NCBI GenBank assembly: GCA_009192285.1
Contig: WBVU01000011.1
Coordinates: forward strand, 434,001-498,000
Direction of reading: 5' to 3'
DNA from: Morchella semilibera
Lineage: Eukaryota; Ascomycota; Pezizomycetes; Pezizales; Morchellaceae
DNA: 64,000 bases
Made by a program: the position numbers and the translations under genes. This document shows, one piece after another, positions 45,601 through 58,400 of this stretch. The notes beneath the pieces were generated by a model, which ran no database searches, had not been told where the DNA came from, and saw nothing but the letters and a program-made list of their open reading frames with translations. The first letter of the stretch is position 1; every line of letters starts with the position of its first letter.

Positions 45601-46795
45601 TTAGATAACAGTCAGTACTAACCCTCGAGTAGGTAAGAGTAGCGTCTGCATCGAGAACACCGCCTTGCACCACTCAAAATTTCAAGGGATCAAACCCCCC
45701 ATTGTTATTTCAGGAAGCATAGAGAGGCTTGTTTGTGCACCGGCACCTTAGGTCGCTGCACTTCTTCCCCTCACGTCTCAAAATGGGTTCAAGTGATCAG
45801 CCGCACGTGCGGCTGGAAGTCGCCAAGACGGCAATAGAAATACCAGCTCTTTTCCAACAACCTTCTTTGTAATACTTGTCTGCTACTCAACCTCGAATCA
45901 AGCTGGAGTAGAGTTTGAGAGAGCCTCTTCTAAAGACTTCTCTTGGTCCCTACCTATCTTTTCAACCTTTACCTGGTTTCTGACCCTCAGTTCGCCAGTT
46001 ACAGCTAGCTTGCTTTTTGTCCCCTTGCTCAAACACGCAGAGTCGATCAGGCGGAAACTGAGGTTTCAGGTAACTTTAATTTAAGTCGGGCCCGCGTCTA
46101 GAGAAACAATTTGTGCTGGGGGAGTACAGGCAGAAGAAGAGGCAGAAAGAAGGTCAGAAGGCGTTTACTTGCAGGCTACTGGAGGTATGTATAAATGTTT
46201 TTTTTGTCATATTTTTTTTCTATTTGGATGGGCGTAAGCCTTGTTGCGCATGCGTCGTCACCCGTCGTCGTGGACTTTCTGCGATACGGCGCTGCCCAGA
46301 AAATTCCACACACCCTAAAGCAAAGAGGAGAAGGTGGATTTGATGTATGATTGTGGATAGAGGGAAGAGCCTTTGCTAAGATACTATCGTAAACAGTGAA
46401 TATTTTCGGCATCGGCCCGTAGCTTTTATGGTTTTATTGGCCTAGAGCACCTGCCTCATTACACAGTACATACCTGAAATCACTAGGATCAGGGGAATAG
46501 TTCGGAATACTATCCAGTTAACAAGCAGCAGCTCGCATTACCGTTACTATTGCTTCTCGGCCTGCCCATAGACGGAAATAAAGGGACTGGAATAATAAAG
46601 TACCAATAGCAAAGAAACATAGGCTCATTTTACATACCCCAAAACATTAAGGTTGCTATCGCGCGTAGTTTTAACATAGGGTTGGCAAAGGCGCAAGCGC
46701 AACACGTTCCCCCCCCCCCCTCCCCACCGCCCCTCGCAGATCCCTTTTTTCCCAGTCTCAAACACACATAGAAAGCTCGCCGCCGCGTTCATTCC
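42668..46795. other. gene-poor intergenic region before the chitin synthase
   Basis: About 4.1 kb. The part 42880-43260 is distinctly AT-rich. TACATGTA palindromes lie at 44447-44454 and 45137-45144. A C run (about 46710-46720) lies just before the chitin synthase leader. Short open frames (for example 45140-45484) show nothing recognisable. Confidence 0.55.
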
Positions 46796-49700
46796 ATGGC
46801 TAATAACAACGACTTTTACTCGCGCCTCGACTTCCCCCATCCTCCCGCGCACGAGGATTCTTCAGACGACGAAACTGGTCCCCTTCCTCAACCTCCAGTA
46901 CCACCACATCAGCAACCCTACGATCCTCATTATCAGGCTCCTATAGCGATGGATCATAGAACTCCATCGCCGGCTCACCCTCTTGCTGGGTATCAGCAAG
47001 GTGGTGAGATGCCATACAGGCCGCAAAGACAGAACACTGGGGGGTATCCCGCAGGTGGAGCTTCTATGCCGGATTGGCCTGATGATGGTAACAGACTTGT
47101 CGCTCAACCTACTGTGAGTTTTTCCCTCTTCTTTTCTTCCCGTCTACTTCAGCTCCCTGCCGTTGTATTATTTTCTCTCTTCATTGTTATGGTTCTGACT
47201 TTGTGGACCACTTAGTTCTCAGTACAGAATCTAGCGCATTCATACGACCAAGCTCCCCCAGCGCCTCCCTCACATGGTCATCGTCAATCCGTCGGCGCAG
47301 GCGGGCAATATCCAGTCTACCCAACTACCCAACAAGATAATTACTCCCACGATAATTACCACCATGACCCATATCAGCCGCATGTTCCTGACGATGGATA
47401 TCCTTTAACAAGCTACAACACCCAGCAGACTCCCTACGAAGATGACGATAGACGGCCGATTCTGGACCCACACTCGCAACTAAATACCCCATTACAGGGA
47501 ATTAATGACCCTTTCTACTCAACAGGTTCTCCATCTCCAGTCGCATCAACACCAACCCCTGGGCCCGGTCTACGTAGATGGAAAACCGTAAAGAAAGTAG
47601 AGCTCTATAACGGGAACTTGGTCCTGGATTGCCCCGTACCAAAAAAGCTGCTAGGAATGTTACCACAGAAGAAAGAGCGTGAGTTCACACACATGAGATA
47701 CACAGCGGCAACCTGCGACCCTAAGGATTTCGTCAAAGAAAAATTCACCCTCCGCCAACAACTCTTCCAGAAGCCGAGACATACAGAACTCTTTATTGTA
47801 GTTACCATGTATAACGAGGATGAAGTCCTATTTGCAAGGACCATGGCTGGTGTATTCAAGAATATCGCATACCTATGTTCCCGCACCCGCTCTCCAACAT
47901 GGGGTGCAGACGCTTGGAAGAAGGTTGTTGTATGCGTCGTGAGCGATGGGCGTGGTAAGATCAACCCTAGGACTAGAAGTGTTCTAGCCGGTATGGGCTG
48001 CTATCAAGAGGGAATTGCGAAGACAAAGGTCAACGAAAAAGATGTGACTGCACATATCTATGAGTACACCACCCAGATTGGTATTGAGCTCGACAACAAG
48101 GATATGGTGAAGCTTAGCGCCACAGGCAAGAACGCCGTTCCAGTGCAGATGCTTTTCTGTTTGAAGGAGCGCAACCAGAAAAAGATCAATTCTCATCGTT
48201 GGTTTTTCCAGGCATTTGGAGAAGTTTTGGATCCCAATGTATGTGTGCTCATAGACGCTGGGACAAAACCGGGTGGGACCAGTATCTACCATCTCTGGAA
48301 GGCATTTGACATCAACCCACAATGTGCTGGAGCATGTGGGGAGATCAAGGCCATGTTGGGACCTGGAGGGAGATATCTCTTTAACCCTCTCGTAGCTACT
48401 CAGAACTTTGAGTACAAAATGTCGAACATCCTTGACAAACCGCTCGAAAGTGTGTTCGGATTTATTTCTGTGCTCCCTGGTGCGTTCTCCGCGTACCGGT
48501 ACACGGCGCTGCAGGACGATATTCATGGCCAGGGCCCGCTGGAGAAGTACTTCAAGGGAGAAAAGATGCATGGTAGTTCCGCGGGTATCTTTGAGGCAAA
48601 TATGTACCTGGCCGAGGATCGTATCCTGTGTTTCGAGCTCGTGTCGAAACGGAATTGCAACTGGGTCCTTCAGTATGTCAAGAGTTCGAGTGCTGAAACT
48701 GATGTACCAGATGAAATGAGCGAACTGATTCTTCAGCGAAGAAGATGGCTCAACGGGAGTTTCTTTGCAGCAATTTATGCATTGGTGCATACATTTGATA
48801 TTTGGAGAAGTAATCACTCAATGATGAGGAAGATGGCTTTCTTAGTCGAGTTCTTTTATCAGACTATTTCCATGCTGTTTTCGTGGTTTGCTATCGTATG
48901 TCCCCCTATATAACTTACTGATAGATATTTCCGGGTTCCATTCTCTGACTTGGGGTGGGTAGGGTAATTTCTTCTTGGTATTCAGGATCTTGACGGTTGC
49001 TTTGGCGGAACCTGCATTGGGTTTCACACCAGGGAAATATCTCAGTATTATCTTCGAATGGCTATACCTGGGGACATTACTTACATGCTTTGTCCTGTCA
49101 CTCGGAAATACACCCGGTGGTACGAAGAAGCTGTATATGACGATGGTTATCTTCTGGGCTATTATCATGTTGTATGTTTCCTGTGAGTTCCAATTAATTT
49201 GGGAAATACTAACAACTACTTTCATAGGTATCTTCTATTTGCGGCAGTGTTTATCTCAGTTAAATCAGTGATAACAGAGCTGAACGAAAACAATGGGAAC
49301 TTCTCTTTTAGCAGCCTCTTCACGAACCAGCTTTTCAGAGATCTGCTGGTTTCACTGTGTTCGACCTATATCCTCTACTTTGTGGCTTCTTTCATGTTTT
49401 TTGAGCCATGGCACATGTTCACCAGTGTATGTCCCACATCCTATAGTGGTACGCATAGAGTTGAGGTATCCTAACATTGCACTCTAGTTCATTCAATATC
49501 TCCTTCTCTCGCCCTCATACATCAATGTTCTTAACGTCTATGCCTTCTGTAACACACACGATATTTCCTGGGGTACGAAAGGTCCCGATGTCCCTCCACC
49601 TATTGCGAACGGAAATGTCGTCACTGTCGACGGTAAAGCCAACATGAATGTGCCTACCGATGACAAGGATCTCGACGAGCAGTACGAAGCCGAAATGCGA

Positions 49701-50079
49701 ACACTTGGCGTCAAGCCCGAAAAGGAAGTAGAGAAACGCAGCGACGAGCAGTTACAGAAGGATTACTATGCAGGTTTCAGATCCTGTGTCGTGCTTGTGT
49801 GGATGTTTACAAATTTTGCGCTTGCTGCTGGGATTCTCAACTCGGCTGGGCTGGATCGTGCTACGGAAAACGATCAAGTCGTGGAACAACAGAGGAGTAG
49901 AGTGTATCTGGCAGTCGTACTATGGAGTGTGGCGGGGCTGTCGGCGTTTAGGTTCCTGGGGTGTAGTTGGTTCTTGATCCTGAGAATGGTAAGTCTATGC
50001 CCCCCGCATCAACAACCCATACAGCTCGTTGTAGAGAAGCTCCGATTCGCTGACTTTGTACTAGTTCCGTGGTGTTTAA
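46796..50079 (+). CDS. chitin synthase, family-2 division 1 (class I/II type)
   Basis: Six exons: 46796-47113, 47216-48895, 48963-49171, 49228-49426, 49488-49988 and 50065-50079, total 973 aa. The last exon encodes only FRGV and the stop. Introns are 56-102 nt with clear branch sites (TACTAAC, CCTAAC, GCTGAC). The enzyme polymerises UDP-GlcNAc into chitin at the plasma membrane. Residues 1 to about 220 are a disordered P/Q/Y-rich N-terminus. The catalytic core has [32 protein letters not shown] (Asp at about 453), the acceptor-site LAEDR (573-575) and the hallmark [10 protein letters not shown] (613-617). Membrane segments occupy most of exons 3-5, with a cytosolic stretch ([20 protein letters not shown]) before the last pair. 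The sequence around [11 protein letters not shown] and [11 protein letters not shown] fits classes I/II better than class III, judged from memory. Confidence 0.93.
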
Positions 50080-53000
50080 AGCTGATTCAATCAGCCCCGA
50101 GGGCAGAGACGCGCGGCATGTTTTCCTTATTTTCCTTTACTCACCTCAAATAACATAGCAGTTATTCCTGGGGGGCTTTTTCTCCCTTCTGGCCACCGCG
50201 GCGCGCGGCGGCGGCGGCGGTGGCAAGAACAGAGGCGATGCTACGTTTATTTTTCTACCACCCCCATTTTATTATTATGTAAAATGACCTATCCCCAATT
50301 TCCTATTCTTTTATGGTGCTACTACTACTTTATGATTGTGTATATGTTGATGAGATACCTAAAACCATACATGCCTGCTTTTGTTTTTCTTTTCCTCCTC
50401 TAAACACTTTACTTGCTTGTCTAAAAGATAGTTATAACTTTTTACTGGAGTGGAAGGGAAAAGGAGGATCCGATAGAGGGAGAATAAAAGATATATCATC
50501 TTATCTGAGCTTGTCTTGAAAGCCCAACCAATATCCGCCCGGGCCCGGGTGGCTGTGCATGTCGTCGTAAGCTTAAATCGACTCGTAGTGCTTGCTGATC
50601 ACTGCTCTTGGCGGGTGCAGATCATGTTAGATCCACTGTATCTATTTCCAGTAGCATTTAGAGTACTGGTTAACGGCACTGCGCGTAGTCCAGTCGGATC
50701 GAAGCCGAAGAGGCAGACAGGCATGGGTGGTGAATACATATGTTCTCGATCTAAATACATCGAGTTAAGTGCATACATGTATATATAATGGAATGGAAGA
50801 ATCAGGAGCTGCAGCAGGTAGAGCCTTCCTACTCTGCGTGCGTTGGATAGAGTTGTTTTAGCTGTGGGCAGATAGGTACACCGCTCGCGATCGCCGTATG
50901 GTTCGTCCGATACTCTGCAGCTAGACGGGCCAGTTATCGTCGTGTATTTACAAGGTGCTATGGAGAGAGAGGGGGGTTGGCTGAGAGCTAGGGGCATTTG
51001 CGAGGGGGGGGAGGGGGCTATACATAACTATATTATGTTTTCCAACTGAGCTGAGGGGGGGAAATGCGTGGCCTCGTCGAGTGGTGATGGTGGGGGTGGC
51101 GGGATCTGGGAGGGGCAGTCGTTCTTCCTATGGAGGGGATTTGGTGTTGATATGAGCCAATGTTGCTGGTTGGCTGCTGATATGCAGTTAGCTGGGTATC
51201 CTGTGCGGGGCTCTCAACAAGGCGTGCGTAGAGAGAGAGGGGGGTCGGGTTTCGGGGTGATGTCCACCTGCGGGCAGTCTGGGTGTTTGTGCGAGTGATG
51301 GGTTGTGATGAGCGTTGCCGACTTGGCTCGGAGTCTGTTCTGAATGGCTCTGCGCTCTTGGGTCTAAGAATTGTGGTATTGGTGGTTTCATGAAGTACAC
51401 AAAGTTCGTAGCTGGTCCTCCCCTGGTTGGATCCGAGTTGGATGGGTGAGCGTTGGGCATCTACGTGTATCTTTGCCCGATATCTTCTTATCTGATCTCT
51501 CTCTCTAGACTGATGCTTATCTAGACTCGCACACAGGACCCGAAGGTAGAGTTGTATTTTGATAGGGCAAGTATATCAGAAGCCACAGCAACTTCCAGAG
51601 CCGCGATATTAATAGACTACACAATCACCAGTGTTTATAACAACAGAGAGGTCGCCATGGTGAAGCAGGGGCGCGGGTATGTAGTCCACGAGATCGTGAG
51701 CCTCCATCGGCCATGGGGGAAGCGCGACGCTGCAGTGGTTCCTGGGTCTTGATGGAGCGGTGCTCTTATATCTGAAATATTGACCTGGTAGGATCCGGTT
51801 TAACGCTATAACTATAGTTCTTGCTACGCCCATGAGGAGAGCAGAGATGTTTGCCATGGCACGAAAAGCAAAGGTCACACGCAATCACTCGAGTCTTGGC
51901 ACACATCAACTAGCACCGGCACCGCTATTCGGATAAATAAATTGAAAGGCGAACTAAGAGGCTAACAATAAACAACAGTTAAATTGGGAAAGAATAAGAT
52001 ATCCCTAAATCATTCACACTACCTTCCTTCACTATATATACAAGACAGGCCCACCAGGCAATGATCGCCGGATGGGCCCCGGACTCTCAACACAAAGGAA
52101 AAGAATACAGAAGTTAAAACGCACAGGAGGGAAAAGGAAAGGAATGGAAAGGAAAGGGGGGTAAGAATAAAAATAAGAATAATAGAAAGAAATAGAAAAA
52201 AGAAAAAAGAAAAAAAAGGAAAGAAAAAAAAGAAACATCCAGCTCTTGCCCTTCTCAGCTCGGCGAAGGGCAACCCAGAATCCGCTACTCCTGTGGTGAG
52301 TCTCTAAACCCCGTTTTTGCCAATCTTGTGGCGGGTTTGCAGGACATTGATTTGCTGGATCAACCCACACAGGTGAAGGAGGGTGTTGATCTTCATAAAA
52401 GACGAATGTTGGTATCGCCATTCCTTGCCGGATAGGCAAAATGTCCATTGGACCTTGGGAGAGCGAAACCCGAGCTGTAATAAACAAGCTCAGGAATCTC
52501 GAGATCCACAGGACCCTAATTTATGTTAATAAGCGTAAAACCATAATAATTGAGTACGATTTCATAGGGATACATACCAAGGTTGCAATCCGCCGAGTTC
52601 TGAAATTCATAATGTTAATTACTGTATTGATACACTTATACTGAAAACTGAGAATTAAGTTAACTTACTCCTTTAACTGGTCGAGAACCCCGGAAGCACC
52701 TAGCTGCGAGCAGCTTTCAGCCTTGTTCTTCTCCATATCCAGCTGTAGATAGGGCTCGAGAGTGGAAGGAGGCACACTGTGCTACCTGTACACAGTACAA
52801 AATATATTAGTACATAACATAAAATAAAACAGTAAATCTAATAGACAATTAACTAATCGTTACTCACATTTGATGTCTTCCCTCTCCTTGGATTCCTGGA
52901 CTAAGTTTTGAAAACGGGATCTGGCCCCATGTCTCCCATAACGTATGTGAGGACTAAATAATTAGCTAACGTTCAGCAACTGAGGGGAAGAAAATAGCTC

Positions 53001-54976
53001 GCACATTATCAGGTATGTAAGTTGAGATGGTGTGTGGGAAGAGGTGCAGAGAAAGGAGAGGAGGAGATGAGAATGGAGAATGAGGGGGTGGAGGAGAGAG
53101 CTCTCGCATACATGACGCCTTAGGAGGATGTGGGGAGAGTAAAGATTTTGCGGAAAAGGGAGAATAGAGTGTGATAATACTCTAGTCTAGAGAAGGGTAG
53201 AAAAATGAATAGCACTCAGAATGTTCCTGAGGCTGTCTTGAGCAGCAAAATAAGACTGGAAGCCCAAGATATGTAGCTGAACAAGTTTTGAGAGTATAAC
53301 GAATATGTTAGAAGAAGAGGGGAAAAGGGGGGGTTTATATATGTCCACGAGGGAGTGTCTGTTCTCTCTTCTGCGTACCTTATAGAACTGATTCTAGGTG
53401 TATGGTCGCCGATATTATGGACAGAGTATACCTAGAGAACCATAGGGGCCAGATATCGACTTACGTACCTGACATGGAACAAGCTGTTCATTTGACATTA
53501 AACTACGTATACATGTACCAAGTTTAAGTTACGAATGTGCACATCGTAAGAATTACTGGTTACCCTCTTATTTATCTGTCACGAAAATTATGAATAAGTA
53601 CATGATATACATGTATTACCTCGTATTCATTTACTTGCATTTGAGGAATAAATCTGTCAAAAATTCCAGCTCTGTAAATAGGTACATGAACCATTACAGT
53701 ATCAATGTATCCACAATAAGTACATGTACCCAGGGTCCCTAAAAGTGATGCAACGGCTTGGGATTGCACAATTAAGTGAGGTCTTAGTGAATTCACAACC
53801 ACCTTGATTTCTTTTATTTAAATATGACCGATCAATTCCTTATACTCTATTTACTCTGTATACCATATATCGTTGCTTCATTGTGGTTAAAATTGGGTCG
53901 TATGTGGTTGAAACCATGAGTTGTAAATCGGGTCGTTGCATCACTTTCCGGCACCCCTGGGTACATTTTAGCTTTCATGTACCCCTGGTTTGAGAATTTT
54001 CCCGTAGTTTGACACTTGTGAAGACCTGCAATCTCTGTTTAAGAAAGTCTAAAGGACTCGTAATCATTTGTCCCTACATTGCCTAGCCTTAGCCGTATGA
54101 AAGCTGCTGCCACTTCAATGGTCCGCTGGGCCTGGGACTCAATCCACAAGTTGAACGCCCAGACCCCAGAAATAGCTACCCCACACCGTGCCAGTGTACA
54201 GGCCAGCTACCATACATACATTCATGTATGTACATGTACGTTCTGGAGTCATGGTCCCCAGGATAACTGGTCTATACGAACGCAGAGCGCTATGATGTGT
54301 TATAGAAGTGGTATGCGGGTCTCTTACCCCACCATCAACACATTAACTCTTTACGACCACAGCGCCCAATAGTTTTGTGCCGCAAGCTCTCAGCCCTTCG
54401 ATTGCCGTAATATCCACAAACACCCGACCGCATCTACTTCTCAATATCAACTACTTATCAACGAAACCCCCATAAAAGGCCACAGTGAGTAATATGCTCA
54501 CTCCGCGGCTCGACGGGATGGTTCAGTGTTCAAGTATGGGGCCGCACTGATGGACGTACTAGATCTACTACTAGGTAGCGGGATTGAGGCGCTCATTCGA
54601 TTTCACTCCTTTTGAGGCTTCCGTCTAAACCTTACTTCGGTGAGAGGACTCGTTTATCCGGTGGCAATTAACAACTAATAGTCCCCTTTAGACACCATAG
54701 GTACCAAGGGCGATAGTAATTACTGTGTTTCCGCCGAAGTGAGTCGATGGCAGACATGCAAGAAGAAAGTCACTTCGAAAAATTTACCGCCTAACCACTC
54801 TAGACTTTGCTAAATCACGATACCCCAGCAGACCAAGCATCGTATCGCTAACCGCTTTGTTCACGAAATATCACTCGCTCTTGGTTCCAATTTGTGAGAA
54901 TGCTACTGGAGTGGTTTTCTTTTATCATTAAACTCTAATAAATGTCCCAGATTTTCTGCTTCCTTCCCTGGTAAAC
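50080..54976. other. gene-poor region with a TA-flanked inverted-repeat element
   Basis: About 4.9 kb. It contains GCGGCGGCGG runs (about 50205-50221), a CCCGGGCCCGGG palindrome (50538-50549), TACATGTA palindromes (50774, 53510, 53608, 53721, 54231), A/T-rich low complexity (about 52130-52235) and the repeat element 53727-53963. The open frame 52032-52487 (-) is half low-complexity and unsupported. Confidence 0.55.
53727..53963. mobile_element. 233-bp non-autonomous element with ~28-bp inverted repeats, flanked by TA
   Basis: The left end is at 53729-53755 (CCCAGGGTCCC, TA, then AAAGTGATGCAACG). The right end, 53934-53961, read on the other strand, is CCCAGGGGTGCCGG and then the same AAAGTGATGCAACG. 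They agree at about 24 of 28 positions, with the inner 14 bases identical. A TA lies directly outside each end (53727-53728 and 53962-53963), as expected for Tc1/mariner-type insertion. No 8-bp duplication is found, which argues against hAT. There is no coding capacity. Confidence 0.6.
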
Positions 54977-55423
54977 TCATAAGGGCCTTTCTAGGTCCAC
55001 CATCGGCAGAAACATCTCGCTACTAACCGAAAACCCTCCAAAGCCCAGCGGCCAGAATCCTGACCTGTTTCTATACTCTTTAACCGCCTTCTTCATTCTC
55101 TTCTGGTCGGCCCCCAGTGGTAGCTTTTTGGCTCTATCCATGCTCTCTACGGAGCCCTCTGCTTCCGCTTGTTCTGCCTCCTCATCCCTTCTGATCATTT
55201 CAAGTGCATGAGCATACTTACGCAAGTTGCCGCTAAGATAAAAGTCCTCTTCTGCCTCATCTCGGCGGTGGTTCATGTATACGGCCCTAGCAGACCTTTT
55301 TGCAGTACGATAGGCCAGTACTTTAGAGGGGGATGTAATGAAGGATACTAGTGTGCGGGCGCGCTTGAGAACTTTGGAGCTTCTGGTATTTCTCCGTGGC
55401 AGTGGTGGAGGTAGATAGTCCAT
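54977..55423 (-). CDS. hypothetical basic protein, 148 aa
   Basis: Single open frame from ATG 55423 to the stop at 54977. I do not recognise a family. The protein is rich in Arg/Lys and Glu: a basic N-terminus (PRRNTRSSKVLKRARTLVSF), a probable helix with charged residues (MNHRRDEAEEDFYLSGNLRK to MIRRDEEAEQAEAEG) and a Gly/Phe-rich end (FWPLGFGGFSV). The amino-acid mix is not low-complexity and looks like a real protein. A TATATATA box at 55482-55489 sits about 60 bp upstream and the ATG context is A-rich. It is isolated in a gene-poor region. It could be a lineage-specific gene or a chance open frame. Confidence 0.42.
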   Translation of the reverse strand: MDYLPPPLPRRNTRSSKVLKRARTLVSFITSPSKVLAYRTAKRSARAVYMNHRRDEAEEDFYLSGNLRKYAHALEMIRRDEEAEQAEAEGSVESMDRAKKLPLGADQKRMKKAVKEYRNRSGFWPLGFGGFSVSSEMFLPMVDLERPL

Positions 55424-58400
55424 TTATTTTTGTGTGTTGATAATAGTTATCGTGGTTTATGATACTATCTCGGGTATTAGGTATATATAGAATGGTGTTG
55501 CTTTATATTCCAGACAACCCTTCATCGTTTGTGCTTTGGGGGCCGTACTTGAAAGTTTAAATATCGTATTTTTTCATATCACTAACATACCTAGCAGACA
55601 AACGAGCATCCACTCTTGAAAGCTACGCCTAACCGCACCAGAGATGGCCCGCATGAAGTTCAACAACACACACCGATAATAATACTGTTATGGGCGAGCC
55701 ATACATTGGATAGGCAAGAGGGGGGAGGTGCCGAGAGGCTGCCGGAGATATCAATGCAGCGGGATACAACACGCTAGCATATGGAGGGTGAATCAGGGCG
55801 AGACTACACGAAACTGTCGCTCTGGATATAGTACTGAGACCTTGGACAAAAAGATGACCGGAATCATGCATGATCTGTCACAAACTCATCCCGCAATAAG
55901 ATCGTCAACTATAATGGGGTCTTGTCTTGAATTGATGCTTTTATCTTTAAAAAGATATTTTGCCAAACTCAGAACATCCGCCTAATGCTTATTATGATAT
56001 AGTATTTAGCCACCATATGGCGGAAGAAGGTGTAGGAGATAGGAAATATCGACACTTGATCTAAATCTCTTGCGACCCCTCCGTTTATACATATGGCTCG
56101 AATTTATCAAGAGATTCTAGTAAAGGAGTATCTAAGATCTCATAGTATAGATCTACTCGAAACATGTTTGGCCCGCCCGAAGGGTATACATAATAGACGA
56201 GCCATAGTCACGAAATATCACTCGGAAGAATTTGCACTCTTTCGTTTCGTCGGAGCTAAGGAATTTCCGCAAGATGGCCGATGCAGCTCCGCCTCCGGCG
56301 GAGATATATTAGGACAACAGTACCAGGATATATTAGATCCCCGTGCTGCAGCGCAACTAGGAGCCGTCTTGGTCATGACTGCCATACGATCCTATGCGTA
56401 TATGAAAAAGTAGAAGGGGAGTAAGAATAAAATAACAAAACCTGACAAGGCGGAGGGGTATGAGTTAGGCTGCTGATAGCATACGCATCTAGCCTCAGGG
56501 TTGCCCATAGATACCTTTGAATCGAATAAAGATGTCGAGGCGTGTACAGGAATCAGAGATAACGCTCAGGGGTAGAGGTATTCGCACGCTATTACACCTC
56601 AGCTGTTTGTGGGGAATCTGGTAGCATCGTGGTCCTCGGAAAGACGTTAGTTAACGCATCACCTGAAATGAGATTAGGAGCGACTGTTGTGGTCACCGTG
56701 GTTCGAAGTCCTCTCCTAATTCAGTACGTCTATCTATTAAATATACCCAACATATGAGCCGAAGTTCTAATCTCAGGGCCGTACTAAGTGGCACGAGTCT
56801 GTAATTCGTGAATGCGTCTAATCAATTAAGCAGTCACCATAGCATGCGGGTAAGATTGTGCTAGGAAATAAATGGAATTTGCCCGCGGAGTGGTAGGTAT
56901 ATTATGACTTATATATGGAGAAATTTCTTGGATGTGTCACTGCTTAAATTTTTATTGACTTCTAAGATAATAACACCATAGCCCTACGATGATCGCATAC
57001 CGATATTTTCCCTGGTCAGTAATACAATTATCCCCGGCACTCCATTGTATCTTCCTTATAAGGATCTAACCAATGGTTCTCACTCCACAAAATTAGTCAC
57101 AGAAACCTACTGCCAACTCATTCGCACCGCATATTGATAGGATGAATGTGGGTGTATTGCCGGGTGCTAGGCATAAGAAAATCTTGTTATAACTGTAACC
57201 GATTTGAACACGGGCGTGCTACCGGGTGTATCCATCTGGTCGCAGCTAGTCGATAAAACTCCTCGAGTATGTACCAGATTACACAGTAGGGTTTCGTTGG
57301 GCCGGATCTCTTGCTCTCTTCAATCAAGTCCCTATTTAGAAGGACCTAGTGATACCCAAATCTGGGCTCCATTGGTAAGAGCAAGTGGAACCCTTAGGTA
57401 AGTCCACCATCGTCGACCCGAGCTTAATCCTCTTCGCCTCATAATCAATACGATGCTAACTCCATAAAACAACCACTACCCTAACCCTCGAGGTTTATCC
57501 CTAAAGTGCGGGGTCAATATATCCTTCAAGTTCCGTTTAGCCCCCAGAGCTACTTGGAAGCGTCGACCGCTCTGCAGTCTGCGTTCGTGACGATCTAGTA
57601 GCTTTTTGTTTCAAGCCCAGGTAGGTATATTCAGGCACATATAGATGCGATACAAATAATACAGAGGCAATTGCAATCTTAGTAGTACAATAATAAGTGA
57701 GACTCTAGTGCTACTTATTTTTGGCTTCAAGAGAGGGACTTGTTTATGGATAAAGTGATAGAATTTGGCATTGATGCAAGGAACTCGCTCGTTCGACTGG
57801 AATAAGGTTTTTAAGAAAGAAGCCACCGCAGTCTGGCTGGGTATCCCAAGGCACAACATCACCGCACCATGGGGATCTTCCCGAGCTACATGTGCCGATA
57901 GTCACCTTAATAACCTTAATAAATTCGAAACTTATTATTTAGCTCATGTCGACCCCATGGCCCAGCCCATTCATTCACTCATTAGGTTCACCCCGCTCTA
58001 ACCCGAAAAACCTTGTTTTCCCTTCTCGTGGCTTGTTGCACTTCTATCATCGTAGTTGTGTTGTGTTGTTACATTTGTTCCTTGGATGGCTTAATTATCT
58101 TATGCAATCCTCCTGACCACTTGGGGCATTGATTGCAAGCTTATTATTATTACTCTAGAGTTTACCATGGGCAGACTATATGTCGTATCCCATGTATCCG
58201 GCAGATCCACCAATTGTGCTCTGGGATTTCCCGAGGAAAGAAAAACCGGGGTTTTCCTCAGTCCGTTCCCCCCCCCCCCTTTCTTTCTCCCCCTCTTCGC
58301 CCCGGACATTCTCTGTTGGGTCCCGATAAACTAAGCAAGTAACCTCCATACGCGGGCTCATGTCGTAGTTAGGTTAGTAGGACCTTGAATTCGAAACGAT

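Noticed and set aside
52032-52487. 151-codon minus-strand frame
   Set aside because: The second half is an A/T-rich low-complexity tract translated as Phe/Ser runs; the first half is not recognisable.
56093-56413. 106-codon plus-strand frame starting MARIYQEILVKEYL
   Set aside because: Amino-acid mix is plausible, but no family, promoter or neighbour supports it.
56690-56720. GGTTCGAAGTCC as a tRNA B box
   Set aside because: The surrounding sequence does not form a T-arm stem and there is no matching A box at the right distance.
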